Part shown: positions 10,786-19,838 of the stretch, one piece after another
Layout: each line of letters starts with the position of its first letter
Position numbering within the stretch: the stretch's first letter is position 1
Source: Gemmatimonadales bacterium
GTDB taxonomy: Bacteria; Gemmatimonadota; Gemmatimonadetes; Gemmatimonadales; GWC2-71-9
Direction: 5' to 3'
DNA length: 64,000 nt
Assembly (NCBI GenBank): GCA_025934955.1
Contig: JAICWE010000006.1
Location: 1 to 64,000 of the forward strand
The notes under the pieces: model-generated
Database searches by the model: none
The model's input: the letters and a program-made list of their open reading frames with translations, nothing else
Told to the model about the DNA's origin: nothing
Made by a program: the position numbers and the translations under genes

Positions 10786-12036
10786 TCACGCGGGCACCGC
10801 GGCGCGCGCCTTGGGCGCGGCGGCCTGCGGCTCCGGCGCCCGGGCCGGCAGCTCCCGCTGCTCCAGCTTCGGGGCGGTGCGGCGCCAGTACTCCTCGGCC
10901 GCGGCGACGCCGCTGCCCGGCTCGATCTTGACGCCGGCGTCGCGCATGGCCATCTCCGCGCCGGCCAGCCCGCCGAGCAGCATGAGCTCGTTCAGATCGC
11001 CCAGGTGACCGATGCGGAAGAGCCGGCCTGCCATCCGCGCGAGCCCGGCGCCGAGCGCCAGGTCGTAGCGCCGGTACGCGATGTCGATCACCTCGGCGCC
11101 GTTGATGCCGGCCGGCACCATGACCGCCGAGACCGTGTCGGAGTACCACTTCGGCTGGCGGGCGCAGAGCTCGAGGCCCCAGGCCTTCACCGCGGCACGG
11201 GTCCCCTCGGCCAGCCGGTGGTGCCGCGCGAAGACGTTGTCGAGGCCTTCCTCAAGCAGCAGGTCGATCGACTCGCGCAGCCCGTAGAGCAGCGGCAGCG
11301 ACGGCGTGTACGGGAAGTAACCGGTCGCGTTCTGCTTGGTCATGTCGCCCAGATCGAAGAAGACCCGGTTCAGCTTGGCCGACTCGTACTTCGAGAGCGC
11401 CTTCTGGCTCACGCCGAGGATGCCGAGACCGGCCGGCAGCATGAAGCCCTTCTGCGAGCCGGTGACGGCGAGGTCCACGCCCCAGTCGTCCATCCGGAAA
11501 TCGATGCTGCCGATCGAGCTCACGCCGTCCACCGCGAGCAGCGCCGGATGCTTCGCGTCGTCCAGCGCCGTGCGCATGCCGGCGACATCACTGGTGACAC
11601 CGGTGGCCGTCTCGTTGTGGGTGAAGAGCACCGCCTTGATCGCGTGAGCCTTGTCGGCGGCGAGCGCTTCGGCATAGCGGTCGATCGGCGCGCCCTCGCC
11701 CCACTCGGTCTCGAGGATGTCCACCGTGAGGCCGAGCCGCTGAGCCATGTCGATCCAGAGCTGGCTGAACATGCCGAACCGTGCCGCGAGCACGCGGTCG
11801 CCCGGCGAGAGCGTGTTGCAGAGCGCCGCTTCCCACGCGCCGGTGCCACTCGCCGGGAAGATGAAGGCCTGACCGTCGGCGGTCTTGAAGATCTTCTTGA
11901 GATCGCGCAGGACCGGCGCCGCCAGCTTGGGGAAGTCGGGCGAGCGGTGATCCTCCATGGCACGGTGCATGGCACGGAGGATCCGGTCGGGCACGTTGGT
12001 GGGTCCGGGAACGAAGAGGAAATTTCGGCCAGGCAT
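10786..12036 (-). CDS. sga: Serine-glyoxylate aminotransferase
   Basis: 416 residues, class V PLP enzyme. It transfers the amino group of serine to glyoxylate, giving hydroxypyruvate and glycine. It begins MPGRNFLFVPGPTNVPDRIL, as in methylotroph SgaA; longer in-frame extensions upstream are not credible. The PLP lysine is in AGSQKGFMLPAG near residue 195, and NETATGVTS and GYFPYTPSLPLLYGL are further family stretches. The last 30 residues are an Ala/Pro-rich tail. It is the first gene of the serine-cycle run and diverges from the glycerate kinase gene across 147 bases. Alanine-glyoxylate activity is possible in this family. Confidence 0.93.
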   Translation of the reverse strand: MPGRNFLFVPGPTNVPDRILRAMHRAMEDHRSPDFPKLAAPVLRDLKKIFKTADGQAFIFPASGTGAWEAALCNTLSPGDRVLAARFGMFSQLWIDMAQRLGLTVDILETEWGEGAPIDRYAEALAADKAHAIKAVLFTHNETATGVTSDVAGMRTALDDAKHPALLAVDGVSSIGSIDFRMDDWGVDLAVTGSQKGFMLPAGLGILGVSQKALSKYESAKLNRVFFDLGDMTKQNATGYFPYTPSLPLLYGLRESIDLLLEEGLDNVFARHHRLAEGTRAAVKAWGLELCARQPKWYSDTVSAVMVPAGINGAEVIDIAYRRYDLALGAGLARMAGRLFRIGHLGDLNELMLLGGLAGAEMAMRDAGVKIEPGSGVAAAEEYWRRTAPKLEQRELPARAPEPQAAAPKARAAVPA

Positions 12037-12167
12037 GTCGCAACCCCGTCGAATAGAGAGAACAACTTCGCGCGCGCTCACCGGCGCCCGCGACTGCCAC
12101 ACTGCGTCCGCACTGCGTCGGTCACTGCATCGCAGCCGACGGCGCGGGCGCATTGACCCCGCCGTCG

Positions 12168-12173
12168 TATATT
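12168..12173 (+). promoter_or_regulatory. Candidate -10 box of glycerate kinase gene
   Basis: TATATT ends 10 bases before the ATG at 12184. A TTGACC at 12153-12158 is only 9 bases away and is not at a normal -35 distance. It lies in the 147-base divergent region between sga and the kinase gene. For sga itself only a weak TCTATT (12052-12057, minus strand) is visible. Confidence 0.35.
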
Positions 12174-12183
12174 GTGCGGCGCC

Positions 12184-13521
12184 ATGGCCGCCGATACCGC
12201 CGTCGTTACCGCCCCCTCGCGATCGCGCGACATTCTCGCGGATCTCTACGCCCACGCGGTCGCCGCCGCCATGCCGGGGCCGGCGATCCGCGCCGCGCTC
12301 GATCGCGACCCTCCGCCCGCCGGCCGCCGCGTCTGGCTCTTCGCGCTCGGCAAGGCGGCGCTGCCGATGGCCGACGCCGCGGTGGCCGCGCTCCACGCGT
12401 CGGGCGCGGCGCCGATCGGCGGAGTCGTCGTAGTGCCGGAGGCCGCTGCCGCGCCCCACTCGGCGCTCACGCTCGCCGTCGGCGACCACCCCGAGCCCGG
12501 CGCCGGCTCGTTCACCGCGGCCGCGCAGCTCGCCGTCGCGGCCGCCCGGGTGCGCGACGATGACGAAGCGTGGGTGCTGCTCTCCGGCGGCACCACCAGC
12601 CTCATCGGCGCGCCCGACGAAGGGATCAGCGCCGCCGACCTCACCGCGCTCTACGCGCTCCTGCTCCGCTCCGGCCTCGACATCGGCGCGATGAACCAGG
12701 TCCGCAAGCGATTCACCCGCTGGGGCGGCGGCCGGCTCGCGCGGGCACTCGCCCGCGCCGCGCGAGTGCGGCTCTACGTCGTCTCCGATGTCATCGGCGA
12801 CGATCTCGCCGCCATCGGCTCGGGCCCCTGCGTCCCCGATCCATCCAGCGCCGCCGACGTGCGGCGGCTCCTCGATGCCGCGGGGCTTCTCACGCGGCTA
12901 CCGCCGGCGCTCCGGCAACGGCTCGACATGGCTCAATGCGGCGAAACGGACGAAACCCCGAAGCCCGGGGATCCCGTCTTCGACCGCGTCCACATCGAGC
13001 TGATTGCGAGTAATCATCTGGCGCTCGAAGCCGCGGCCAGACGCGCGGCAGCGTTGGGCCTCGCTCCCGAGATCTTCGGCGATCCGATCGCCGGGGAGGC
13101 GTCGGTGGCCGGAGCGAGTGTAGCCGCAATGATTCTAAGGTATGTAACGTCGGCGGGAGCGCAACCGCCGGGATCACATTGTCTGATCTGGGGCGGCGAG
13201 ACCACGGTGACGATCGCCGGCGACGCGGGGCTCGGCGGACGCAGCCAGGAGCTGGCGCTCGCCGCGGCAGAGCGGCTCAGCGGCGCACCGGTCGGCGTGG
13301 CGCTGCTCGCGGCGGGCACCGACGGCCGCGACGGGCCGACCGACGCCGCCGGCGCGATCGTCGACGGCGGGACCTGGAACGCTATCGCCGCGGCGAACGG
13401 TGATCCCCGGCGCGCGCTCGCACGACACGACGCGTATCACGCGCTGGACGCCGCCGGCGCGCTGCTCCGGCCGGGGATGACCGGCACCAACGTGATGGAT
13501 GTGGTGATCGCGCTGGCTTAG
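12184..13521 (+). CDS. gck: Glycerate 2-kinase, MOFRL family
   Basis: 445 residues. It has the two-part structure of GckA/TtuD-type kinases: an N-terminal GCKA domain (FALGKAALPMADAAV; LLSGGTTSLI; MNQVRKRFTRWGGGRLARAL; DVIGDD) and a C-terminal MOFRL domain (IWGGETTVTIAGDAGLGGRSQELALAA; AGTDGRDGPTDAAGAIVDG). Family members make 2-phosphoglycerate, which enolase turns into PEP for PPC. Start at ATG 12184; a TTG four codons upstream is less likely. It diverges from sga, and its stop codon overlaps the stop of the convergent LytR_C gene. Together with the minus-strand run it supplies the glycerate kinase step of the serine cycle. Confidence 0.92.
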   Translation: MAADTAVVTAPSRSRDILADLYAHAVAAAMPGPAIRAALDRDPPPAGRRVWLFALGKAALPMADAAVAALHASGAAPIGGVVVVPEAAAAPHSALTLAVGDHPEPGAGSFTAAAQLAVAAARVRDDDEAWVLLSGGTTSLIGAPDEGISAADLTALYALLLRSGLDIGAMNQVRKRFTRWGGGRLARALARAARVRLYVVSDVIGDDLAAIGSGPCVPDPSSAADVRRLLDAAGLLTRLPPALRQRLDMAQCGETDETPKPGDPVFDRVHIELIASNHLALEAAARRAAALGLAPEIFGDPIAGEASVAGASVAAMILRYVTSAGAQPPGSHCLIWGGETTVTIAGDAGLGGRSQELALAAAERLSGAPVGVALLAAGTDGRDGPTDAAGAIVDGGTWNAIAAANGDPRRALARHDAYHALDAAGALLRPGMTGTNVMDVVIALA

Positions 13522-13985
13522 GGGTGGATCGGCTCGTGCGGCCGGAAGTCCCGGCCGAGCACGACGGTCACGTCAACCCGTCTGAGCGTGTCGGCCCGCG
13601 CGCTCACCGACCCGGCGCCGAGCACCGCGCGCACCTCGTCGCCGTGGGAGCGATCGCCCCGGCGCACCAGCACGCGGGTCGAGTCCGTAGCGCTGTCCGC
13701 GTTTGCCAGCAGTACGACGTCCACGCCTTCCCGCCGCAGCATCCGCGTCGCGACCCGCGCCAAGCCTTGTCGCCCGCTCCCGTTCAACACTTCCGCCACG
13801 ATGCGATCGGGGCCGGATGGAATGGCGTAGGCATGCCCCGCGACCCGATCGGGCGCGCGATGGAAGACGGCGAACGCGACCGCAGCGGCGCCGGCGATGA
13901 GCGCCGCCCCGATCAGCGCGCCGCGGGCGAGGGCGGTGCGGCGAGGCTGTTCCAGAAGCGGACCGTGGGCTCGGGAAGAGGCCAC
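13518..13985 (-). CDS. Membrane-anchored LytR C-terminal-domain protein
   Basis: About 155 residues: a short basic N-terminus, one membrane segment (ARGALIGAALIAGAAAVAFA) and a LytR_C-type domain with EVLNGSGRQGLARVATRML, LLANADSATDSTRVLVRRGD and an RADTLRRVDVTVVLG ending. The domain is often found after YqeK-like genes, and its biochemical role is not known. No ATG exists. I chose GTG 13985, which lies inside the yqeK-like gene so that the two overlap by about 73 bases in different frames. The 3' end overlaps the glycerate kinase stop codon. Confidence 0.7.
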   Translation of the reverse strand: MASSRAHGPLLEQPRRTALARGALIGAALIAGAAAVAFAVFHRAPDRVAGHAYAIPSGPDRIVAEVLNGSGRQGLARVATRMLRREGVDVVLLANADSATDSTRVLVRRGDRSHGDEVRAVLGAGSVSARADTLRRVDVTVVLGRDFRPHEPIHP

Positions 13986-14500
13986 CCGGCGCGGATGACG
14001 TGAACCAGTCGCGCCTTCGCGACCTCGATCAGCACGCGGCGCGGATTGTCGGGCAATTCGTCGGCGAGCGCCGCGCGGAGATCGCGGTCGAACGGGCGAC
14101 CCGGCTCCAGGTAGTCGGCGCAGTAGAGCATCCGTCCCACCATATCCCACTCGGCGAGGCCCACCGAGTGGTAGCGCACCGCGTCGAGCACGCCGCGATC
14201 GAGCTCGCCGTCGGCCTTCGCCCGGGCGGCGCTCGCCGGGCCGTGGCGCAGTTCGGCCGGGCCGGGCGTGCCCGGCGCGAGGTGCGCCAGCTCGTCGTCA
14301 GGCGCGTCGCGCAACGCGTCGTGCAGCCACACCGCGCGAAGCCAGCGGTTGCGCTCGGAGTCCGGCACGCCGAGCGCTTCGGCCCAGCCGTGCACCAGCT
14401 CGGCGACGCGATGGATGTGGTCGAGGCGTTCCGGCGTGACAACGGCCCACACGGGGAGCGTGGGCCGTAGCTCGGACGGGGAGGGCCGGCCGCTGGGCAA
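13913..14500 (-). CDS. yqeK: HD-domain hydrolase, YqeK-like (probable diadenosine tetraphosphate hydrolase)
   Basis: Up to 195 residues. HD-domain signatures: HIHRVAELVHGWAEALG, WLHDALRDAP with the HD pair, a histidine in RYHSVG, and LYCADYLEPGRPF, which is the YqeK pattern (CADYxxPxR). Characterised YqeK proteins split Ap4A symmetrically into ADP. The start is uncertain: TTG at 14500, close after the panD stop, or GTG at 14452, which fits the usual N-terminus better. It overlaps the LytR_C gene downstream. In many bacteria yqeK stands beside nadD and rsfS; neither is visible here. Confidence 0.8.
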   Translation of the reverse strand: MPSGRPSPSELRPTLPVWAVVTPERLDHIHRVAELVHGWAEALGVPDSERNRWLRAVWLHDALRDAPDDELAHLAPGTPGPAELRHGPASAARAKADGELDRGVLDAVRYHSVGLAEWDMVGRMLYCADYLEPGRPFDRDLRAALADELPDNPRRVLIEVAKARLVHVIRAGWPLPEPTVRFWNSLAAPPSPAAR

Positions 14501-14505
14501 GGCCG

Positions 14506-14877
14506 CTAGCTCTCCGCGCGCAGCGACGGACGGACGATGCGGTTCCGATCGTCCACGAAGACGACGCGCGGCCGGTGGTGCGCGACTTCCTTCTCGTCGT
14601 ACATGCCGTAGGAGATCAGGATCACCAGGTCGCCCGGCATGCCGAGCCGCGCGGCGGCGCCGTTGAGCTGGATGACGCCGGAGCCGCGCGGGCCAGGGAT
14701 GACGTAGGTGCCGAGCCGCGCGCCGTTGTTCACGTTGACGATCTGGATCTCCTCGTAGGTGACCAGATCGGCGGCGTCGAGCAGATCCTCGTCCACGGTG
14801 AGCGACCCTTCGTAGTGCAGGTCGGCCGAGGTGATCGTGGCGCGATGGATCTTGGACTTCATCAGGTGACGCTGCAT
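14506..14877 (-). CDS. panD: Aspartate 1-decarboxylase (pyruvoyl enzyme)
   Basis: 123 residues. It makes beta-alanine for pantothenate. The self-cleavage site is in [13 protein letters not shown]. With the ATG at 14877 it falls at Gly24-Ser25, the same numbering as E. coli PanD, which supports that start over the internal MKSK methionine. Other conserved parts are [25 protein letters not shown] and [10 protein letters not shown]. Its ATG overlaps the panC stop (TGATG). Last of panB-panC-panD, so the three supply pantoate, beta-alanine and their condensation as one unit. Confidence 0.95.
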   Translation of the reverse strand: MQRHLMKSKIHRATITSADLHYEGSLTVDEDLLDAADLVTYEEIQIVNVNNGARLGTYVIPGPRGSGVIQLNGAAARLGMPGDLVILISYGMYDEKEVAHHRPRVVFVDDRNRIVRPSLRAES

Positions 14878-15728
14878 CAGACTCCGACTCCGAGGATGAT
14901 GTTGTCGATCAGGCGGGTCTGTCCGACCCGCGCGGCGACGGCGACGATCGTGTCGTCGCTCACCACGTTCAATGGATCGAGTCGGTCCGGATCGACGACC
15001 GCAATATAGTCGGCGGCGAGTCCCCCAGACACCTCGATCACGTCGCACACGACGCGCTCGATCGCCGCGGCGGAGCGCTCGCCCGCGACGTACGCGGCGT
15101 GCGCCGCCGCCAGGGCGCGGCTCAGCGCGAGCGCCCGCGTGCGCGCGGCCGGATCGAGGTAGCTGTTGCGGCTGCTGAGCGCGAGTCCGTCGGGCTCGCG
15201 CACCGTCGGCGCCACCGCAAGCTCGACCGGCCAGTCGAGGTCCCGCAGCATCCGCCGGATCAGGGCGGCCTGCTGAATGTCCTTCCGGCCGAACACCGCG
15301 ACGTCCGGCTGCACCAGATTGAGGAGCTTGGCGACGACGGTGAGCACGCCGGCGAAGTGGCCCGGCCGCACGGCGCCTTCCCAGCGCGCCGCCGCCGGGC
15401 CCGGCACGACGACGGTCTCCGCGCCCGGAGGGTACATCGTGGCGACGTCGGGCGTGAAGAGCAGCGCCACCCCGCGCGAGGCCGCGAGCGCGCGATCGCG
15501 CGGCAGATCGCGCGGATAGCGGGCGAGGTCCTCCGCCGGCGCGAACTGAAGCGGGTTGACGAAGATGCTCATGACGACGGCGTCGCTCAGGCGCCGCGCC
15601 TCGTCCACCAGCGCGAGGTGGCCCTCGTGCAGGAAACCCATCGTGGGCACGAAGCCGATCCGTCGCCCGGCGCGCCGCTGCCCGGCCGTCCAGGCGCGCA
15701 GCTCGGGAATGGAGGAGACTTCGAGCAT
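14877..15728 (-). CDS. panC: Pantothenate synthetase
   Basis: 283 residues. ATP-dependent condensation of pantoate and beta-alanine. The nucleotide-binding [14 protein letters not shown] motif is near residue 30; [32 protein letters not shown] and ALSSRNSYL (the KMSKS-like loop) follow in the expected order. The ATG at 15728 lies one base after the panB stop. An in-frame extension upstream runs into panB and was discarded. Confidence 0.96.
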   Translation of the reverse strand: MLEVSSIPELRAWTAGQRRAGRRIGFVPTMGFLHEGHLALVDEARRLSDAVVMSIFVNPLQFAPAEDLARYPRDLPRDRALAASRGVALLFTPDVATMYPPGAETVVVPGPAAARWEGAVRPGHFAGVLTVVAKLLNLVQPDVAVFGRKDIQQAALIRRMLRDLDWPVELAVAPTVREPDGLALSSRNSYLDPAARTRALALSRALAAAHAAYVAGERSAAAIERVVCDVIEVSGGLAADYIAVVDPDRLDPLNVVSDDTIVAVAARVGQTRLIDNIILGVGV

Positions 15729-15729
15729 G

Positions 15730-16542
15730 CTACTCGAAGCTGTGCTCCGGCCCCGGATACCGGCCCGACCGCACGTCGGCCGCGAAGCGGTCCGCGGCCT
15801 CGCGAACCGTGGAGGCGAGGTCAGCGTACCGGCGGAGGAACCGGGGCGAGAAGTCGGGATTGAGGCCGAGCATGTCGTGGAGCACCAGCACCTGCCCGTC
15901 ACACCCGGCGCCGGCCCCGATGCCGATGGTCGGCACCGTGAGCGTGCCGGAGATGCGCGCGGCGAGCGGCGCCGGCACCAGCTCGAGCACCACGCCGCAC
16001 GCGCCGGCGTCCTCGAGGTACTGGGCGTCGGCCATCAGGCGGTTGGCGGTCAGCTCGTCGCGCCCCTGCACCCGGTAGCCGCCGAGCGCGTGCACCGACT
16101 GCGGCGTGAGCCCGAGATGCCCGAGCACCGGGATCCCCCGCTCCACCAGCGCGCGCACCGTCGGCGCCATCGCCGCGCCGCCCTCGAGCTTGACGCCGTG
16201 CGCGCCGCTCCCGGCCAGCACCCGGCCGGCGTTCCGGATCGCTTCCTCGATCGACACCTGATAGGTGAGGAACGGCAGGTCCACGAAGACCAGCCGGTCG
16301 GGCGCGCCGCGCCGAACCGACGCGGCGTGATAGACCATCTGATCCAGCGTCGCGCCCAAGGTCGTCTCGTGACCGCCGAGCACCTGGTGCAGCGAGTCGC
16401 CCACCAGCAGCAGGTCGATGTCGGCCGCGGCGAGCAATCGCGCGAAGAGCGCGTCGTAGCAGGTCAGCATCGTGATCTTCCGGCCCGCCGCCTTCATGGC
16501 GACGAGATCGAGCACGGTGCGCGGGCGCGCCTCAGCGGCCAT
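15730..16542 (-). CDS. panB: 3-methyl-2-oxobutanoate hydroxymethyltransferase
   Basis: 270 residues. It adds a C1 unit from methylene-tetrahydrofolate to ketoisovalerate, the first step of pantothenate synthesis. Conserved: KITMLTCYDALFARLL, LLLVGDSLHQVLGGHETT with the Mg-binding aspartate, VKLEGG, GHLGLTPQSVHALGGYRVQG, and IGIGAGAGCDGQVLVLHDML near the C-terminus. It starts inside the end of folK, an 11-base overlap. The neighbourhood links folate (folK) and folate-dependent C1 use. Confidence 0.96.
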   Translation of the reverse strand: MAAEARPRTVLDLVAMKAAGRKITMLTCYDALFARLLAAADIDLLLVGDSLHQVLGGHETTLGATLDQMVYHAASVRRGAPDRLVFVDLPFLTYQVSIEEAIRNAGRVLAGSGAHGVKLEGGAAMAPTVRALVERGIPVLGHLGLTPQSVHALGGYRVQGRDELTANRLMADAQYLEDAGACGVVLELVPAPLAARISGTLTVPTIGIGAGAGCDGQVLVLHDMLGLNPDFSPRFLRRYADLASTVREAADRFAADVRSGRYPGPEHSFE

Positions 16543-16945
16543 GGCTGCTCAGCTCCGCCAGCTCCCGGCGCCAGAAGTCGCGCCGCGGAAGGCCGGGGTG
16601 AGGAATGACGAGATCGGGCTCGGCGATCACGCGCTCGCCGTAGCGGACGATGTCGAGGTCGAGCGTGCGCGAGCCCCAGTGCTCGCCGCGGGACCGGCCC
16701 GCGGCGCGCTCGATCTCCTGACAGGCGTGGAGCAGCGCGCGGGGCTCGAGCGCAGTCTCCAGCAGCACCATCTGATTGAGGTACGCCGGCTGCGCCTTCC
16801 CTTCCAGCGGCGCGGTCTCCTCGACCGCGCTCGCGCCCACGAGGGCCGTGTCCGGCAGGGCCGCGAGGGCGGCGCGGGCAGCGGCGAGGTAGCCCGCGCG
16901 ATCGCCGAGGTTGCTGCCGAGCGCGATCCAGGCCAGCTCGGCCAC
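16532..16945 (-). CDS. folK: 6-hydroxymethyl-dihydropterin pyrophosphokinase
   Basis: 137 residues. It transfers pyrophosphate to the pterin in folate synthesis. Signatures: WIALGSNLGDRAGYL at the N-terminus, NQMVLLETALEP in the middle, and the metal-binding GSRTLDLDIVRYG pattern. The protein is a little shorter than the E. coli enzyme. It follows the chemoreceptor-like gene by one base and overlaps panB. No folP or folB is nearby; folC is about 46 kb away in this window. Confidence 0.93.
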   Translation of the reverse strand: MAELAWIALGSNLGDRAGYLAAARAALAALPDTALVGASAVEETAPLEGKAQPAYLNQMVLLETALEPRALLHACQEIERAAGRSRGEHWGSRTLDLDIVRYGERVIAEPDLVIPHPGLPRRDFWRRELAELSSHGR

Positions 16946-16946
16946 G

Positions 16947-19019
16947 TCAGCCGCTCGCGACGAAGTGGCGCGCGATCGCCTGCAGCTCCATGGCGACGTC
17001 GCCCAGCTCGGCGATGGTGCGCTCGAGATCGGCCTGGCCCCGCGCGGCGAGCTGCGCCTGCTCCGCGAGCGCGTCGGTTTCGCTGCGGGCCCGGCGGCTC
17101 ACCGCGGCAACTTCGCCGATGCGCGCGGCGAGCCGTTCGAAGTCGGTCACCTGCGCCGCCGCCGTGCCGGCGATCCGCCCGGCATGGCCGCCGGCCTCGC
17201 CGGTCGCGGCGGTGATGGCGTCGAGCGCGCGCGCGGCGTTGCTGCTCAGCTCCTCGACGTCGGCGACGACGCTCTGTCCGCGATCCATCTGGGTCGTGAC
17301 CCGCTCCATCCGCTCCGCGATCGCGGTGGTGAGGGTGCCGGCCTCGCGCGCCGCCTGGAGACTCTGCGCGGCGAGCTGCCGCACCTCCTCCGCCACGATG
17401 GCGAAGCCCCGCCCCTCACGGCCGGCGCGCGCCGCCTCGATGGCGGCGTTGAGCGCGATCAGGTTGGTCGCGTCCGCGATCTCGCGAATGGCGCCGATGA
17501 ATCCGGTGATCCGCCGTGTCACCGCGCCGAGCTCCGTCACCTGCTGCGTGCTGTCGCCGACGAACTGCTTGAGTCGCACCAGCCGCTCGATCGCGTCGCC
17601 CACGACGGCGCGGTTCCGGCTCGCGACCTCGGCGGCGTCGCGGCTGGCCGCGGCGGCCCGCGCGCCCTGCTCCGCCATGCTCTGCGAGCCGCGGGCGAGC
17701 GCGGTCGTCGCCTCCAACCCGCTGGCGACGAACGCGTCCTGCTCCGCCACGGTGCGCTGCATCGCCTGGGACGCCGTGGCGAGCGCGGCGGCGGAGGCGC
17801 GGAGCGACTCGGTGGCGCGGGCGAGCGCGCCCACCTGCGTGCCGATCTGCCCGACGGTGTTCACCAGCGGCCGCCGCAATTCGGCGATATGGATCGCGGT
17901 GGCGACCTGGGTGGCGAGCGTCGCCAGCGCCGCGAGGTCCTTGGCGCCGTATATGTGGCGCTTGGGATGATCGATCTCGATCGTGCCCAGCGCCTCCTCG
18001 CCGAACCGGATCGGATAGACCACGATGCTCCCGACGCCGTCCGCGGCGGAGGTGATCCGCGGGTCGCGCGAGGCGTCGCGGATCTGCACCGGGCGCAAGC
18101 CGTCGAGCGCCTCGCGGCGGAGCCGCGGGCCGTCCGCGGGCGGCGCGCCGCGGCCGGGCCGCCCGGACTCGCTGCGATAGACGAGTGAGGTCTCGTCGAC
18201 GCCCCGGTAGATCCGGAAATCGCCCCAATCGAGCAGCCGGTAGCCCAGCCGCTCGATCTGGTCGAACGATGCGGCGAGCGTCGCGGTACTCGCGATCGAC
18301 GTCTCCATCAGGTGGACCTTGTTCAGGTCCTCCGCGGCGATCGCCTCCTCCAGGATCCGCTTGGTGACGAGCCCGGCCACCGCGAGCACCAGGCCCACCG
18401 CGACCCAGCCGAGCGGCGAGACGGCCCGGAGTGCCGCCACCACGAGCACGGCGGCCACCGTGCCGATGCCGTACGACACGACCTCCCAGCGGAGGATCAG
18501 CAGCCGCTCGGCGCTCTCGAGCTTGTCCCGAAGCAGCAGGGTGAAGTAGAAGAGCGTGCGACTGGCGATGAAGTAGAGCAGCGCGAGCGTCGCCGCCGCC
18601 GGCAGGAACGCGAGGGTGAGCCCCGGACGATCGGTGGCGCGCAGCACCACGGCATAGCCGCCGAACGCGCTCACGAACGCCAGGACCTCGCGTCCGGCGT
18701 TGACCAGCGCGGCGTAGCCGGGCTTCCGTTGCCAGACTCCGTCCGCCACGAGCGTGCCTAACGCCAGCGCGATGACCACCGGCGACGGGCCCACGGTGAC
18801 CGCGCCGGCCAGCACGGCGATGGTCGTCTGGGTCAGATACGAATACTTGCTGAGCCGTACCGGGAACCCGCGCAGCAGCACGACGCTCGCCAGCAGCACC
18901 AGTGTCGCCAGCGGCTGGTGCACCCAGCGATGGTCGAGACCGACCACCAGCAGCGCCACCCCGAGGCCGCCGATGACGAGCCCGGCGGCGTAGCGCTCCA
19001 GCACCCGGCTCACGGTCAT
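16947..19019 (-). CDS. Membrane chemoreceptor-like protein: multi-TM, GAF, MCP signalling domain
   Basis: 690 residues. The N-terminal third (about 10-225) is strongly hydrophobic with some six or more membrane spans. A GAF-like domain follows (about 240-390; [34 protein letters not shown]). The rest is a long coiled-coil MCP signalling domain whose hairpin tip reads [20 protein letters not shown] and [13 protein letters not shown]. No periplasmic ligand domain or HAMP linker is evident. It would pass a membrane or GAF-sensed signal to CheA/CheW, none of which are in the window. Its ATG overlaps the trpA stop (ATGA), so it is co-translated with trpA. Confidence 0.85.
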   Translation of the reverse strand: MTVSRVLERYAAGLVIGGLGVALLVVGLDHRWVHQPLATLVLLASVVLLRGFPVRLSKYSYLTQTTIAVLAGAVTVGPSPVVIALALGTLVADGVWQRKPGYAALVNAGREVLAFVSAFGGYAVVLRATDRPGLTLAFLPAAATLALLYFIASRTLFYFTLLLRDKLESAERLLILRWEVVSYGIGTVAAVLVVAALRAVSPLGWVAVGLVLAVAGLVTKRILEEAIAAEDLNKVHLMETSIASTATLAASFDQIERLGYRLLDWGDFRIYRGVDETSLVYRSESGRPGRGAPPADGPRLRREALDGLRPVQIRDASRDPRITSAADGVGSIVVYPIRFGEEALGTIEIDHPKRHIYGAKDLAALATLATQVATAIHIAELRRPLVNTVGQIGTQVGALARATESLRASAAALATASQAMQRTVAEQDAFVASGLEATTALARGSQSMAEQGARAAAASRDAAEVASRNRAVVGDAIERLVRLKQFVGDSTQQVTELGAVTRRITGFIGAIREIADATNLIALNAAIEAARAGREGRGFAIVAEEVRQLAAQSLQAAREAGTLTTAIAERMERVTTQMDRGQSVVADVEELSSNAARALDAITAATGEAGGHAGRIAGTAAAQVTDFERLAARIGEVAAVSRRARSETDALAEQAQLAARGQADLERTIAELGDVAMELQAIARHFVASG

Positions 19020-19837
19020 CGCGCCGCTCCGCTCACCACCCGGGTCACGGGGGCCGCGGTGCGCTCGTCCATGGCGAGCCGCAGCTCGCGGAGGACCGCC
19101 GCCGCGGCCGCCACCCCCTCGCGTCCGAGCCGTTCCACCAGCGCGCTCCCGACGACGACACCGTCGGCGAGCGCCGCGACATCCGCCGCCTGCGCCGGCG
19201 TCGAGATGCCGAAGCCGACCGCGACCGGCAGTGCCGTCGCCGCGCGGACCCGCGCGACCGACTCGGCGAGCCCCGTCGCGAGATCGCGCGACGCGCCGGT
19301 CAGGCCCAGTCGGCCGACGAGATAAATGAAGCCCTCGGCGCCGCGCACCGTGTCACGGAGCCGCTCGTCGCGCGTGGTCGGCGCCACCAGCCGGATCAGC
19401 TCCAGCGGGCTCTCGGCGACCATCCGCTCGAGCGCGGGGTCGGCGCCGGCGGGCAGATCGGTGAGCAGCAGCCCGGCGACGCCGAGCGCCGCCGCATCGG
19501 CCAGGAAGCGCGTGACACCGTAACGCAGGATCGGATTGACGTAGCTGAACACCACCACCGGCTTCCGCAGCCCCGCCTCGCGGATCAGCGCGAGGGTGCC
19601 GGCCAACGTCATCCCGCCGCCGAGCGCGTCGAAGGTCGATCGCTGGATCGTGGGGCCGTCGGCGAGCGGATCGCTGAACGGCACGCCGACCTCGATGATG
19701 TCGGCGATCTCGTCCGCGGCCCGCAACGCGGCAAGACTCGATGCGCGGTCGGGATGGCCGGCCGTGAGGTACGGCACCAGCGCGGCGCGGCGCTCGGCGC
19801 GGAGCGCGCTCCACGTGCGGGCGAGGCGTGACGGCAT
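19016..19837 (-). CDS. trpA: Tryptophan synthase alpha subunit
   Basis: 273 residues from the ATG at 19837. It cleaves indole-3-glycerol phosphate to indole. Key parts: [28 protein letters not shown] with the catalytic glutamate, the second catalytic aspartate in [19 protein letters not shown] and [14 protein letters not shown] three codons upstream overlaps the preceding stop and is less likely. It is separated from trpB by two signalling-type genes, although all four are closely coupled (1-4 base junctions). Confidence 0.95.
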   Translation of the reverse strand: MPSRLARTWSALRAERRAALVPYLTAGHPDRASSLAALRAADEIADIIEVGVPFSDPLADGPTIQRSTFDALGGGMTLAGTLALIREAGLRKPVVVFSYVNPILRYGVTRFLADAAALGVAGLLLTDLPAGADPALERMVAESPLELIRLVAPTTRDERLRDTVRGAEGFIYLVGRLGLTGASRDLATGLAESVARVRAATALPVAVGFGISTPAQAADVAALADGVVVGSALVERLGREGVAAAAAVLRELRLAMDERTAAPVTRVVSGAAR

Positions 19838-19838
19838 G

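Noticed and set aside
12153-12158. TTGACC as -35 of the glycerate kinase promoter
   Set aside because: It is only nine bases from the TATATT box, too close for a sigma70-type promoter.
10786-12489. Extension of sga to 567 residues
   Set aside because: The added N-terminus is antisense to the glycerate kinase gene, and family alignment starts at MPGRNFLF.
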